Source: Microcoleus asticus IPMA8 (lineage in GTDB: Bacteria; Cyanobacteriota; Cyanobacteriia; Cyanobacteriales; Microcoleaceae). Taken from it: a stretch of DNA of 27,961 nucleotides. Every line of letters starts with the position of its first letter. Within the stretch, counting starts at the first letter, position 1. The stretch covers positions 1-27,961 of the forward strand of contig NZ_SRRZ01000102.1 in the NCBI RefSeq assembly GCF_013179805.1, in the 5' to 3' direction. The position numbers and the translations under genes are program-made. This document shows positions 1 through 7,417 of this stretch, one piece after another. The notes below the pieces were generated by a model that saw nothing but the letters and a program-made list of their open reading frames with translations, had not been told where the DNA came from and did not search any database.

Positions 1-75
1 AGGAACTTGTTTTTAATTGCTGAAATCACCAGTTTATAGGATTCGTATGTCTATTTTCAGAATCCTATCAAATAA

Positions 76-312
76 GCATTCAACACTTCTGACTTAAACC
101 AATGGTTAGAGATTTCCAAGAAAACCAGAACGCAATTGACCAATCTTTGGGGTGGTCAGTCTAATTTAGCTAAGCTGCGTAACGATGTACTACACGCAGG
201 TTTTAGGAAAAATCCTAAAAGTGCAGAAAAGATTCTTAATGAAACCGATGAAATTATTGAAGAACTTAATGCGATCTCCAGAGAATGGAAGTTGACAGAA
301 GATAATAATTGA
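76..312 (+). pseudogene. C-terminal remnant of a HEPN-domain protein (possibly Csx1/Csx2-like)
   Basis: The frame ending in TGA at 310-312 is open only from 76; the same frame has stops at 37-39 and 73-75, and there is no ATG or convincing ribosome site, so this is the tail of a gene cut off by mutation (or by the window edge plus mutation). It encodes about 78 residues containing LRNDVLHAGFRKNP. The R-N-x3-H (Rx4H) motif is the signature of HEPN ribonuclease domains. The RND-x-x-HAG-x-RKNP context recalls the C-terminal HEPN domain of CRISPR-associated TM1812/Csx1-type proteins; that family name is recalled from pattern, not searched. The following predicted helix (KILNETDEIIEELNAI) suits the end of a HEPN fold. 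No cas gene or CRISPR array is visible beside it. Confidence is good for coding remnant, moderate for HEPN, low for Csx. Confidence 0.5.
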
Positions 313-430
313 TTGTTCTCTGTGTATTTAAACATTGTAAGCCGATCGCTCTTTTTACTAAACACGATCGCCCTTTCCCCATGCTAAAATCAGCTCAATA
401 AAATACGCAACCTAAATCTGGTAAGCGATT

Positions 431-1099
431 ATGCCCTTCAGTGCTTATAAAACCATCGGTTCAGTCCTCAAAGAATTTCAAATTACCTACACGGAATCTA
501 ATTTTATAGTAGAAACAGAGTTTCCTGTCTCTGACTATTTTCGAGAAGATTTGGAATTTACAATGCGAGAGGGAGTCGTTGATAATTCTGAATTTGCAAT
601 TTGCGAAAATTTGATTTATCCAGTGATTAAAGAAGTTTGGAAGCGCTATTACAGCGGATTTGTTTTGTGGAGCCATCAATCTCTCACCTACGATCAATAT
701 CTTTCTGGATTTCCTGAATATATTTTAGCTAAACGTTCTTCATTAGGAAAAGTCGTTTTTGAACAACCTTACTTTTTGTTAGTTGAAGCGAAACAAGATA
801 ACTTTGAAAATGGATGGGCTCAGTGTTTGGCTGAAATGATTGCCGCACAGCGACTGAATGAAAACTCAGAGCAAGATGTTTTTGGAATTGTATCAAATGG
901 GGGAATATGGCAGTTAGGCAAACTCAAATCTAATGTTTTTACTCGCAATCAAATGTTTTATACAATTCAAGAATTAGATCGGCTTTTTGCCGCGATCAAT
1001 TACGTGTTTCAACAGTGCGAATTGCTGCTGGATGCTGAAATTGGCGATCGCAATTCAATAGTCTGTGCAGACGGACAAAAGTATTGTCCGCCTACTTAA
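431..1099 (+). CDS. Uncharacterised PD-(D/E)XK nuclease-like protein
   Basis: Protein of 222 residues with no signal peptide or membrane segment. The core GFPEYILAK (residues 93-101) followed by FLLVEAKQDNFENGWAQ (115-131) fits the restriction-endonuclease-like pattern: an acidic residue at a beta-hairpin (Glu96 in place of the usual Asp), a hydrophobic strand ending in E-x-K (Glu119, Lys121), then a helix with Gln131. Glu60 could be the helix-1 acid. Stand-alone proteins of this type are frequent in cyanobacterial genomes and mostly uncharacterised, so I give no substrate. It stands alone between the HEPN remnant and convergent guaA, with only 14 nt separating the two stop codons, so the two transcripts probably share or overlap terminators. 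The catalytic assignment is inference from spacing; a non-catalytic member of the fold is possible. Confidence 0.75.
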   Translation: MPFSAYKTIGSVLKEFQITYTESNFIVETEFPVSDYFREDLEFTMREGVVDNSEFAICENLIYPVIKEVWKRYYSGFVLWSHQSLTYDQYLSGFPEYILAKRSSLGKVVFEQPYFLLVEAKQDNFENGWAQCLAEMIAAQRLNENSEQDVFGIVSNGGIWQLGKLKSNVFTRNQMFYTIQELDRLFAAINYVFQQCELLLDAEIGDRNSIVCADGQKYCPPT

Positions 1100-1113
1100 T
1101 AACTAACTACAAA

Positions 1114-2727
1114 TCACTCCCACTCGATCGTTCCCGGCGGCTTAGAAGTAATATCGTAAACCACCCGGTTCACCCCCTTAACCTCATTCACAATCCGATT
1201 CGATATCAGTTCCAACAAATCGTAAGGAACCCGCGCCCAATCAGCCGTCATCCCATCTTCACTCTTAATAAATCGCAGAACGATCGGGTAAGCATAAGTG
1301 CGCTGATCGCCCATCACCCCTACACTGCGAATCGGCAGCAAAACTGCAAAAGCTTGCCAAAGTTCGCCGTACAATCCGTGGCGGTTAATTTCTTGGCGAA
1401 CAATGAAGTCAGCATCCCGCAAAATATTTAGTCTCTCTGCGGTAACTTCTCCTATAATCCGAATCGCCAATCCCGGGCCCGGGAAAGGCTGTCGGTTCAC
1501 GATTTCTTCGGGAAGCCCGATCGAGCGGCCCACTTTTCGCACTTCATCCTTAAACAGTTTTCGCAGCGGTTCAATCAGCTTAAATCGCAAATCTTTCGGC
1601 AAACCCCCCACGTTGTGGTGGCTTTTAATTTTAACAGCAACTCGTTCGCCGCTTTTCGGGTCTGCATTAGTGTCAGCCGACTCAATCACATCAGGATAAA
1701 GAGTACCTTGTGCCAGGTAGTCGAAGGGGCCAAGACGCTTCGATTCTTCTTCAAATACGTTGATAAATTCGTGACCGATCCGCTTGCGTTTTACCTCCGG
1801 ATCTGTAATCCCTTCAAGTTGAGCTAAAAAGCGTTCGCGAGCATTAACATACTCAACATCAATGTGGAATTGCTCTTTAAATAATTTTACCAACCGTTCT
1901 GGTTCATACTTCCGCATAAACCCTTGGTCGATAAACATACAGGTAAGTTGGTCGCCGATCGCCTTGTGCAGCAAGAAAGCCAAAGTAGAAGAATCTACAC
2001 CGCCGGAGAGAGCCAGCAAAACTCGTTTATCCCCCACTTGCGCGCGAATTTCGCGAATCGATTGCTCCACAAAAGTAGCAGTCGTCCAAGTCGGCTCGCA
2101 CTCGCAAATGTGGTAAACAAAATTGCGAATTAAAGCTATTCCCCCGATCGAGTGAACCACTTCTGGATGGAACTGAACGCCGTACAAATTTTTCTCGTGG
2201 TTAGCAACAGCAGCAGACGGAGTATTGTCCGTGTGAGCGAGGATCTCAAAACCCGACGGCAACTCGGAACATGAGTCTCCGTGGCTCATCCACATCGTGC
2301 TGCCTTCTTCGACATTTGTCAGCAAATCCGTAGGATCGTCAATAAATAGCGATGCCTTGCCGTATTCGGCTAACTTAGCCCGCTCAACCGTTCCTCCGAG
2401 CTGCTTTACCATCAACTGCATCCCGTAACACACTCCCAACACCGGTATTCCCAAATTCCAAATTTCTGGGTCGCATTGGGGAGCTCTTTCATCGTATACA
2501 GAACTCGGGCCTCCTGACAGAATAATTCCTTTAGGATTGATAGCTTTTAACTGTTCTGCCGTAGTGCGGTAAGAAATAACTTCTGAATATACTTGAGTTT
2601 CGCGAATGCGGCGAGCAATCAGTTCGGAATATTGCGAACCGAAGTCGAGAATCACGATCGTCTGGCGCTCTATCTGCTCCAGAAAAGAGTTTGTTAGGAC
2701 TGATTCAGTTTCTATTTGAGTAGTCAC
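1114..2727 (-). CDS. guaA: GMP synthase (glutamine-hydrolysing)
   Basis: Converts XMP to GMP with ATP and glutamine, the last step of de novo GMP synthesis, in the cytosol. Numbering from the GTG at 2727 (537 residues): a class I glutamine amidotransferase domain near 22-205 with SGGPSSVYDE, nucleophile Cys100 in GVCYGMQ and His186/Glu188 in FHPEV; then the ATP-pyrophosphatase P-loop LSGGVDSS (239-246); then the GMP synthase dimerisation domain ending in PPGTIEWE. All catalytic residues are present. The frame stays open to an ATG at 2820 (568 residues), but those 31 extra residues are not family-like and homologues begin near the TTQ-ETES segment, so I prefer GTG 2727; no strong ribosome site decides it. 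It follows cbiD on the same strand with a gap and a probable terminator between, so it is likely transcribed separately. Confidence 0.97.
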   Translation of the reverse strand: MTTQIETESVLTNSFLEQIERQTIVILDFGSQYSELIARRIRETQVYSEVISYRTTAEQLKAINPKGIILSGGPSSVYDERAPQCDPEIWNLGIPVLGVCYGMQLMVKQLGGTVERAKLAEYGKASLFIDDPTDLLTNVEEGSTMWMSHGDSCSELPSGFEILAHTDNTPSAAVANHEKNLYGVQFHPEVVHSIGGIALIRNFVYHICECEPTWTTATFVEQSIREIRAQVGDKRVLLALSGGVDSSTLAFLLHKAIGDQLTCMFIDQGFMRKYEPERLVKLFKEQFHIDVEYVNARERFLAQLEGITDPEVKRKRIGHEFINVFEEESKRLGPFDYLAQGTLYPDVIESADTNADPKSGERVAVKIKSHHNVGGLPKDLRFKLIEPLRKLFKDEVRKVGRSIGLPEEIVNRQPFPGPGLAIRIIGEVTAERLNILRDADFIVRQEINRHGLYGELWQAFAVLLPIRSVGVMGDQRTYAYPIVLRFIKSEDGMTADWARVPYDLLELISNRIVNEVKGVNRVVYDITSKPPGTIEWE

Positions 2728-2947
2728 GGTTATTGCGTAATTGCTAATTGCTAATTGGATCGACGAAAGTAGCGGAGGTATCTGTCGCCGTCTCATTGCA
2801 AGACTGAGGAAGGCGAGCAACCATTAGTCGCTAGGAATAAATCTTATTTATACTAGATTGCTGTCAGCGATGTTAGTCGATTAATAGAGTCGAGGGCAAG
2901 CATAGATTTAGTTCGATCCTTACCCTAATTAATTGAACTATTGCGTC

Positions 2948-2968
2948 AAAAATTGCTTCCCGAAGCAA
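2948..2968 (-). terminator. Rho-independent terminator downstream of cbiD
   Basis: Read on the minus strand, a TTGCTT/AAGCAA stem with a CGGG loop is followed directly by five T residues (plus-strand A-run 2948-2952). It lies about 100 nt past the cbiD stop and about 220 nt before the preferred guaA start, so it should separate the two genes. Confidence 0.7.
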
Positions 2969-3017
2969 CCTAGTATAATTAAGGTCTAGGGACAGAGAAT
3001 TATTACTTATTAAATAT

Positions 3018-3054
3018 TATCCCTGACCGATGTTTTAAACAGAATTCAGGGATA
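3018..3054. repeat. 9-bp inverted repeat just after cbiD stop
   Basis: TATCCCTGA (3018-3026) and TCAGGGATA (3046-3054) are perfect complements around a 19-nt loop, starting 12 nt past the cbiD stop codon. There is no T-run directly after it, so it may be an mRNA 3'-end stabilising hairpin rather than a terminator; the better terminator is at 2948-2968. Confidence 0.5.
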
Positions 3055-3065
3055 TTCACACTACA

Positions 3066-4187
3066 TTAACAAATTTGGGTCAGAAATGTATCTCCTATGT
3101 CACTTTTAACAATAATTTTGCGATCGCGCCCGAACATCACCGAGCCAACGGGGATGCGCAAGTTAGTGTGAGTAAAAATGCAATCCGATGAGCGCAAGTC
3201 TATTTGTCGCGCGATGTCGCCGTAAATTCGAGCGACCCAATTGCTGCCAGTTTGAGCATCCAAAGCCCGCAATTGTCCGAGAGCGTCTTCCGCCGTCGCT
3301 GCGGCAAAAATTTCCGAACACGCATCAGCGGGCATTCCAGCTTTAGCACAGTAAGCTGTGAGAATTTCCCTGCGCCCGTCAGCGAGGTGGTGGTGAGTAT
3401 GAAAAATTCCCGCCGCCAATTTCATCAGTTTCCCGTGATAGCCAAACAGCAAAATTGACTGCACGCCCTGACATCCTGCTTCTACAAGCAGCGGGCCCAG
3501 CCAGTTAGCGGTTTTGACGAGCCGATCGGGATTGATCCCCAGTTGTCGCGCCAAATCCAAGCCGTTTTCGCCGATGCAGAATACTAAAGTGTCAAACAGT
3601 TCGGCTTTTTGTTGCAGTTGTTCGCGGTAAACTTCCAACTGTCCCGGGGCGCTCAGCGGTTGAGAAATGCCAGTTGTACCCAGCAGCGAAAGTCCTTCTA
3701 CAACGCCGAAAGCTTCGTTAGAAGTGCGGGTGGCTAGTTGACGCCCTGACGGCAGAATCAGGGTGACAGTAATTTTTTCGGACGGTGCGAGTTCTCGGCT
3801 CAGATTCGATCGCAGCAGGCGCATCGCGTAATCATAGATTGCCGCTCCTCCACCTGCTTTGTGATGTCCAATTCCCTCGCCGCCAACAATCTGTATTTGT
3901 TCCCCCTCTTCCCCTCTCTCCAATTCCACCATTGCCCAAACGGGGGTATTCCGAGTCAGATCGAGATTGTCCCCCGGATCGGAGCGAGTCACGCCCAAAG
4001 CGGTACCAGTTTTGAGCACAGATGCCTGCTCGATCGGAATTGCTGCCGTTATTGGGGGTTCCAGTAAATTTACTGATACACTATCTAAAGACTTAATACC
4101 ATCACGCAAGCACCGCAAAGCTGCAAGTGCAGCCGCACAGGCAAATACTGGCAGTGTATACCCGGATAAAGGTTGAGTTTTAGTCAC
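3066..4187 (-). CDS. cbiD: Cobalt-precorrin-5B C1-methyltransferase CbiD
   Basis: SAM-dependent methyltransferase of the early-cobalt (anaerobic) branch of corrin-ring synthesis, acting at C-1 in the cytosol. About 373 residues, the usual CbiD length. Family features seen: SGYTLPVFACAAALAAL at the N terminus, the TRSDPGDNLDLTRNTP segment, GGEGIGHHKAGGG, VTLILPSGRQLA, NEAFGVVEGLSLLGTTGI and the FCIGENGLDLAR region. The frame opens with TTG at 4193 and GTG at 4187 six bases later; neither has a clear ribosome site and I chose GTG, so the start is uncertain by two codons. No cobalamin riboswitch is evident in the short stretch upstream. No other cob/cbi gene is in the window, consistent with the scattered B12 genes of cyanobacteria. 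Confidence 0.95.
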   Translation of the reverse strand: MTKTQPLSGYTLPVFACAAALAALRCLRDGIKSLDSVSVNLLEPPITAAIPIEQASVLKTGTALGVTRSDPGDNLDLTRNTPVWAMVELERGEEGEQIQIVGGEGIGHHKAGGGAAIYDYAMRLLRSNLSRELAPSEKITVTLILPSGRQLATRTSNEAFGVVEGLSLLGTTGISQPLSAPGQLEVYREQLQQKAELFDTLVFCIGENGLDLARQLGINPDRLVKTANWLGPLLVEAGCQGVQSILLFGYHGKLMKLAAGIFHTHHHLADGRREILTAYCAKAGMPADACSEIFAAATAEDALGQLRALDAQTGSNWVARIYGDIARQIDLRSSDCIFTHTNLRIPVGSVMFGRDRKIIVKSDIGDTFLTQIC

Positions 4188-4608
4188 GCTCAAATTCAGA
4201 AATCCGTAAATTTGCCGGCGATCGACATCACGCCTTAGCAGTGATACCCCTCAAACATTTAAGTTTGATTCTAGGGTTTGCTATTATCATCAGTTAGCGT
4301 AAATTTTGTCAAGTCATTATTTTGTCCTGCCAGTTGCCGATCGCAGCCACACTTTTCTTGAGGTGCGCTCGCCAACAACCGACTCCGAAGCCTTACGGGC
4401 ACGTACGGGTGATTTCCCTAAACAACCAGGAATCTCGATCGCGAGCGCTGGGACTGACCAACTGATTCCAGGAATTAAGTACAATTACTGTAAACAGGTT
4501 CAAAAAAAAGATGGTTACAGCTATCTTGCACAGACGTTGCACCCTTTTTCCTCGCATCTACCCCGTCCTGAGTACAGGTATGGTGAGGGGTTCGCAGGAG
4601 GAGGAAAG
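4188..4608. other. Divergent intergenic region cbiD / STAS gene
   Basis: About 420 bp between divergent genes, which must hold both promoters. The plus-strand frame is open back to a TTG at 4306, but the 101 residues this would add have no conserved look and the downstream ATG has a far better ribosome site, so I treat the stretch as a long leader. No riboswitch fold or tRNA was recognised. Confidence 0.5.
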
Positions 4609-5037
4609 ATGAAGAACGCCACTACCTTCACGGCGTCAGTTGTTTCGGATTCAACCGCTCAACTAGATCCAGAAACCACCGCATCCAACACCATTGTTTT
4701 GCAACCCAAGGGCTGCCTCGGCGGCATCGCTGTCCTAGATTTCCAAACCAATTTGGAGCAAGCCTTAGAAACGGCTGCCCTTGGAGTTGTCGTGGATATG
4801 CAGCAAGTGGATGCTGTCGCCCCAGAGGCAATTGCCGCCCTGGCCCGAGGGCTGGAGTTAGCAGCTATACTCGGCAAGTCGATCGTCTTACATTCTATAG
4901 ATTTAGCTAGCCGTAAAGGTTTGAGAGCCGAGTGGAGGATCTCGCGCGAAATTTGCTTTGGCCCTTGGGGGGACTTGTTTGAGGTGGAATTCGAGCAATT
5001 TTTGTCAGGCGAAATGCTGCGATCGCTTCCTTGTTAA
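4609..5037 (+). CDS. STAS-domain protein (anti-sigma antagonist-like)
   Basis: Start chosen at ATG 4609 because of an excellent ribosome site (AGGAGGAGG at 4597-4605); this gives 142 residues. After a ~30-residue polar N-terminus the protein has the STAS alternation of strands and helices: IVLQPKGCLGGIAVLDF, then GVVVDMQQVDAVAPEAIAAL, then GKSIVLHSID. In SpoIIAA-type antagonists the strand after VVVD ends in D-S-S/T-G with a phosphorylated Ser/Thr; here the corresponding stretch is DAVAPEA, with no Ser or Thr, so control by partner-switching phosphorylation is unlikely by the classical route. It may be a scaffold or a switch of another type. No anti-sigma kinase is adjacent. Fold assignment fairly confident, partner unknown. 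Confidence 0.7.
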   Translation: MKNATTFTASVVSDSTAQLDPETTASNTIVLQPKGCLGGIAVLDFQTNLEQALETAALGVVVDMQQVDAVAPEAIAALARGLELAAILGKSIVLHSIDLASRKGLRAEWRISREICFGPWGDLFEVEFEQFLSGEMLRSLPC

Positions 5038-5141
5038 GCCCTAACACCTAATTTTGTACAATTAGCAAATTTATATCTCCCAAGCGGTTGATGTCTCAGC
5101 GATCGCTTGCGCTCTATATTAATAACAATTACCCGGAAGTG

Positions 5142-5186
5142 CCAGTCTAGCTTTCAAGCTAACATCTTGAAGGCGGGGCTGGTTTT
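5142..5186 (+). terminator. Possible terminator hairpin after STAS gene
   Basis: Nested inverted repeats CCAG (5142-5145)/CTGG (5179-5182) and TTCAAG (5153-5158)/CTTGAA (5166-5171) are followed by TTTT. The inner bulge is large, so this is a modest candidate, about 105 nt past the STAS stop. I see nothing else in the 313-bp gap 5038-5350 apart from a HIP1 octamer and AT-rich sequence before the MFS start. Confidence 0.35.
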
Positions 5187-5350
5187 ATCTTAATAGGCTA
5201 GCTCAGCAATTCCTAGCAGAAATATTAAATTTTTTTGACACCTGCGCATGAAAAATAATTTAATGGCCGGCCAGCCTCAAACCCTTGCCAAACCAAGATT
5301 TTGCAATTAATTCTTTAATCTGCGATCTAAAATATAAAATTCTATGACTT

Positions 5351-6784
5351 ATGGTTGAACCAGTTGCAGAGTTAAATCAACCTCTATCTTTCCAGACTCC
5401 AGAAATACTAGATAATCAAATATCTCAGCTCGTTCTACCTCCAAAAACAGCTCTCAAAATTTCTAAACAAGACATTCGCTCGACTCTCAAAGCCTCAATT
5501 CTGGACGGCGTTTTTGCCAGTGTCTTCGAGTCGGCGACCGCCGGCGTGCTGCTGAGCAACTTCTTGCTGCAACTCGGTGCCAGCAGCGTGGAAATAGGTA
5601 TATTCTCTGCTATTCCGATGGTGGTAAATCTCCTGCAACCATTAGGAGCCTACATCGCAGACCGCACAACCAGTCGCTACTGCTACAACCTAGGGATATT
5701 CGGCGTGTCTCGGCTGCTGTGGCTGGTGCTGGCGGTGGCAATTGTTTGGGGTTCCCAGCACGCAGACTCCCACCAACTGCTGCTGTGGACGCTGGCAACC
5801 GTCCTAGCAGCTAGCGTGCTAGGAGCTTTTGCCAGTGCTAACTGGTTTAGTTGGCTCGCCGCCGTGGTTCCTCAGCGTTTGCGGGGACGCTATTTTGGCT
5901 TTCGCAACAGTGCTACGAGCTTGATTAGTTTGCTGGGAGTGCCGCTCATGGGATTGTCCGTGTCAACTTGGGGCGCAGATCCAATTTTGGGCTACGGTGT
6001 TGTTTTATTGGTGGGTGTTTTGGCGGGAATGATTAGTTTGGGGTGTCAATTCTTCATGGTTGATGTGAATCCGCAGGTATACAAAAAATATGCAGAGAGC
6101 GATCGACTTACAGAGAAAAAAGAAAAGCAAATAACAGATTTTGTGCCTTCTGTACTCAAAGATTCTAATTTCTTAATGTTTATTCTTTACTTCAGCGTGT
6201 GGACATTTGCAGTTAATCTCAGCGCGCCTTTTTTTAATATCTACCTGCTGAAAGAATTAAGCTTGGATGTGAGTTTGGTAACGATTTACACCAGCTTTAG
6301 TTCCGGGGCAAATCTACTGCTGCTGATGTTTTGGGGCAAGTTGGCCGATCGCTTGGGAAATCGCCCCCTGCTAATTGCGGTGGGGCTGGTGGTGGCGATA
6401 ACGCCTTTGCTGTGGTTGGGTACGGGCAATTACCCGTTTGCGGTTTGGGTGTGGCTGCCGCTGCTGCACTTGCTGGGGGGAACGACTTTAGGGGCGATCG
6501 GCTTGTGCACTAATAATATTCAAATGGAGATAGCGTCGATCGAGCAACCTTCGACTTATTTTGCGATCGCCGCAGCAGTTTCGGGATTGGCTGGGGCTTT
6601 GGGAACTACTGCAGGCGGGTTTGTTGCCCAACTTCCCGGCATGAGTTTGGGAGCACTCTTTGCCCTCTCGGCTGCTGTGCGATTGGTAGGGTTGCTGCCT
6701 TTGATTTTGGTGCGAGAACCCCGCAGCCAGTCGCTGCGGTCGATCGTCCCTACTTTTGGACGCTTCAAATTAGACCGGGGCTAG
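5351..6784 (+). CDS. Major facilitator superfamily transporter
   Basis: Integral membrane carrier of 477 residues. After a ~55-residue cytosolic N-terminus come hydrophobic segments in two blocks of about six, split by a charged central loop (near 235-270, rich in K/E), the standard 12-helix MFS plan. The loop RLRGRYFGFRNS after helix 4 and the stretch GKLADRLGNRP between helices 8 and 9 match the conserved short basic loops of MFS proteins (G-x-L-x-D-R-x-G-R-R-like). The pattern resembles cyanobacterial MFS proteins of unknown substrate; no sugar, drug or siderophore signature can be claimed. It stands alone, with a 313-bp gap before and a 633-bp gap after. Family confident, substrate unknown. 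Confidence 0.9.
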   Translation: MVEPVAELNQPLSFQTPEILDNQISQLVLPPKTALKISKQDIRSTLKASILDGVFASVFESATAGVLLSNFLLQLGASSVEIGIFSAIPMVVNLLQPLGAYIADRTTSRYCYNLGIFGVSRLLWLVLAVAIVWGSQHADSHQLLLWTLATVLAASVLGAFASANWFSWLAAVVPQRLRGRYFGFRNSATSLISLLGVPLMGLSVSTWGADPILGYGVVLLVGVLAGMISLGCQFFMVDVNPQVYKKYAESDRLTEKKEKQITDFVPSVLKDSNFLMFILYFSVWTFAVNLSAPFFNIYLLKELSLDVSLVTIYTSFSSGANLLLLMFWGKLADRLGNRPLLIAVGLVVAITPLLWLGTGNYPFAVWVWLPLLHLLGGTTLGAIGLCTNNIQMEIASIEQPSTYFAIAAAVSGLAGALGTTAGGFVAQLPGMSLGALFALSAAVRLVGLLPLILVREPRSQSLRSIVPTFGRFKLDRG

Positions 6785-7417
6785 AAAATTTTCGCACAAA
6801 TTTATCGATCGAGAAACCAGAAAAGCCCACAGATTGTTAAAAACTTCAAGCACATCGCAGAAAATCTGAGAGTCGCTGCAACAAATTTTCATCCAAAACA
6901 CAGTCCAAACCTGCTATGGGTGTGGTTAATACGTCACCATTATCTTGCAGATAACTTACAACTCGATCGGATATAGCTGTTCTAAAAACTGACCAGGCAG
7001 AGCGTAAATGTGTTTAAATGTTTGTTAGCTATGGCATCAGATCGTTGCTCCTGTTAGGAGAATCAAGCATTTTCCCAGAACCAAAGCTACTATTTCACAC
7101 TCTAAATTTTTTACTTTTTAAGAGAATCGAGCCTTTTCCCAGAACCAAAGCTACTATTTCACTCTGTAAACATTTTAATTTAAGAAATATAAATAAAATT
7201 AACATTTTAATACAGCCAACTACACTATAGGGTGTTTTGGGACTAATATCCTGAGAATCGAAATAGCTAAAGATTGCCCAGCCACATAACAATTTCAAGC
7301 CAAAAATTAGCAGGGAGCGCCTGACGCGACACAAAAACGCGAATTGGCAATTCTCTTGTAACCGATTACCAATGACAGCTCGCTATCAAATTTCCGATTC
7401 AAAGAGAGAATGTAAAT
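6785..7417. other. Long intergenic region with repeats and a possible decayed frame
   Basis: 633 bp between the MFS gene and the lipase-COX gene. On the minus strand, 6846 to about 7010 reads as an ATG-less open frame (VVSYLQDNGDVLTTPIAGLDC, split here: VVSYLQDNGDVL then TTPIAGLDCVLDEN) preceded in another frame by a short ALPGQFLEQLYPIEL segment, which looks like a small frameshifted gene remnant that I do not recognise. The second half carries the 41-bp direct repeat listed separately. It is AT-rich and probably contains the promoter for the gene at 7418, but I see no clear -35/-10 pair. Confidence 0.35.
7058..7162 (+). repeat. Pair of 41-bp direct repeats upstream of the lipase-COX gene
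   Basis: Copy 1 at 7058-7098 and copy 2 at 7122-7162 differ at only two positions (the 8th and 12th bases) and share the core TTTTCCCAGAACCAAAGCTA. Their starts are 64 bp apart, about six helical turns. They end about 255 bp upstream of the start at 7418. They could be a local duplication or paired protein-binding sites. Confidence 0.85.

Noticed and set aside
2728..2820. 31-residue N-terminal extension of GuaA from ATG 2820
   Set aside because: Sequence is unlike GuaA, and the GTG at 2727 gives the family's usual beginning and length.
4306..4608. N-terminal extension of the STAS protein from a TTG start
   Set aside because: The added 101 residues have no domain-like pattern, while ATG 4609 has a near-perfect AGGAGG site.
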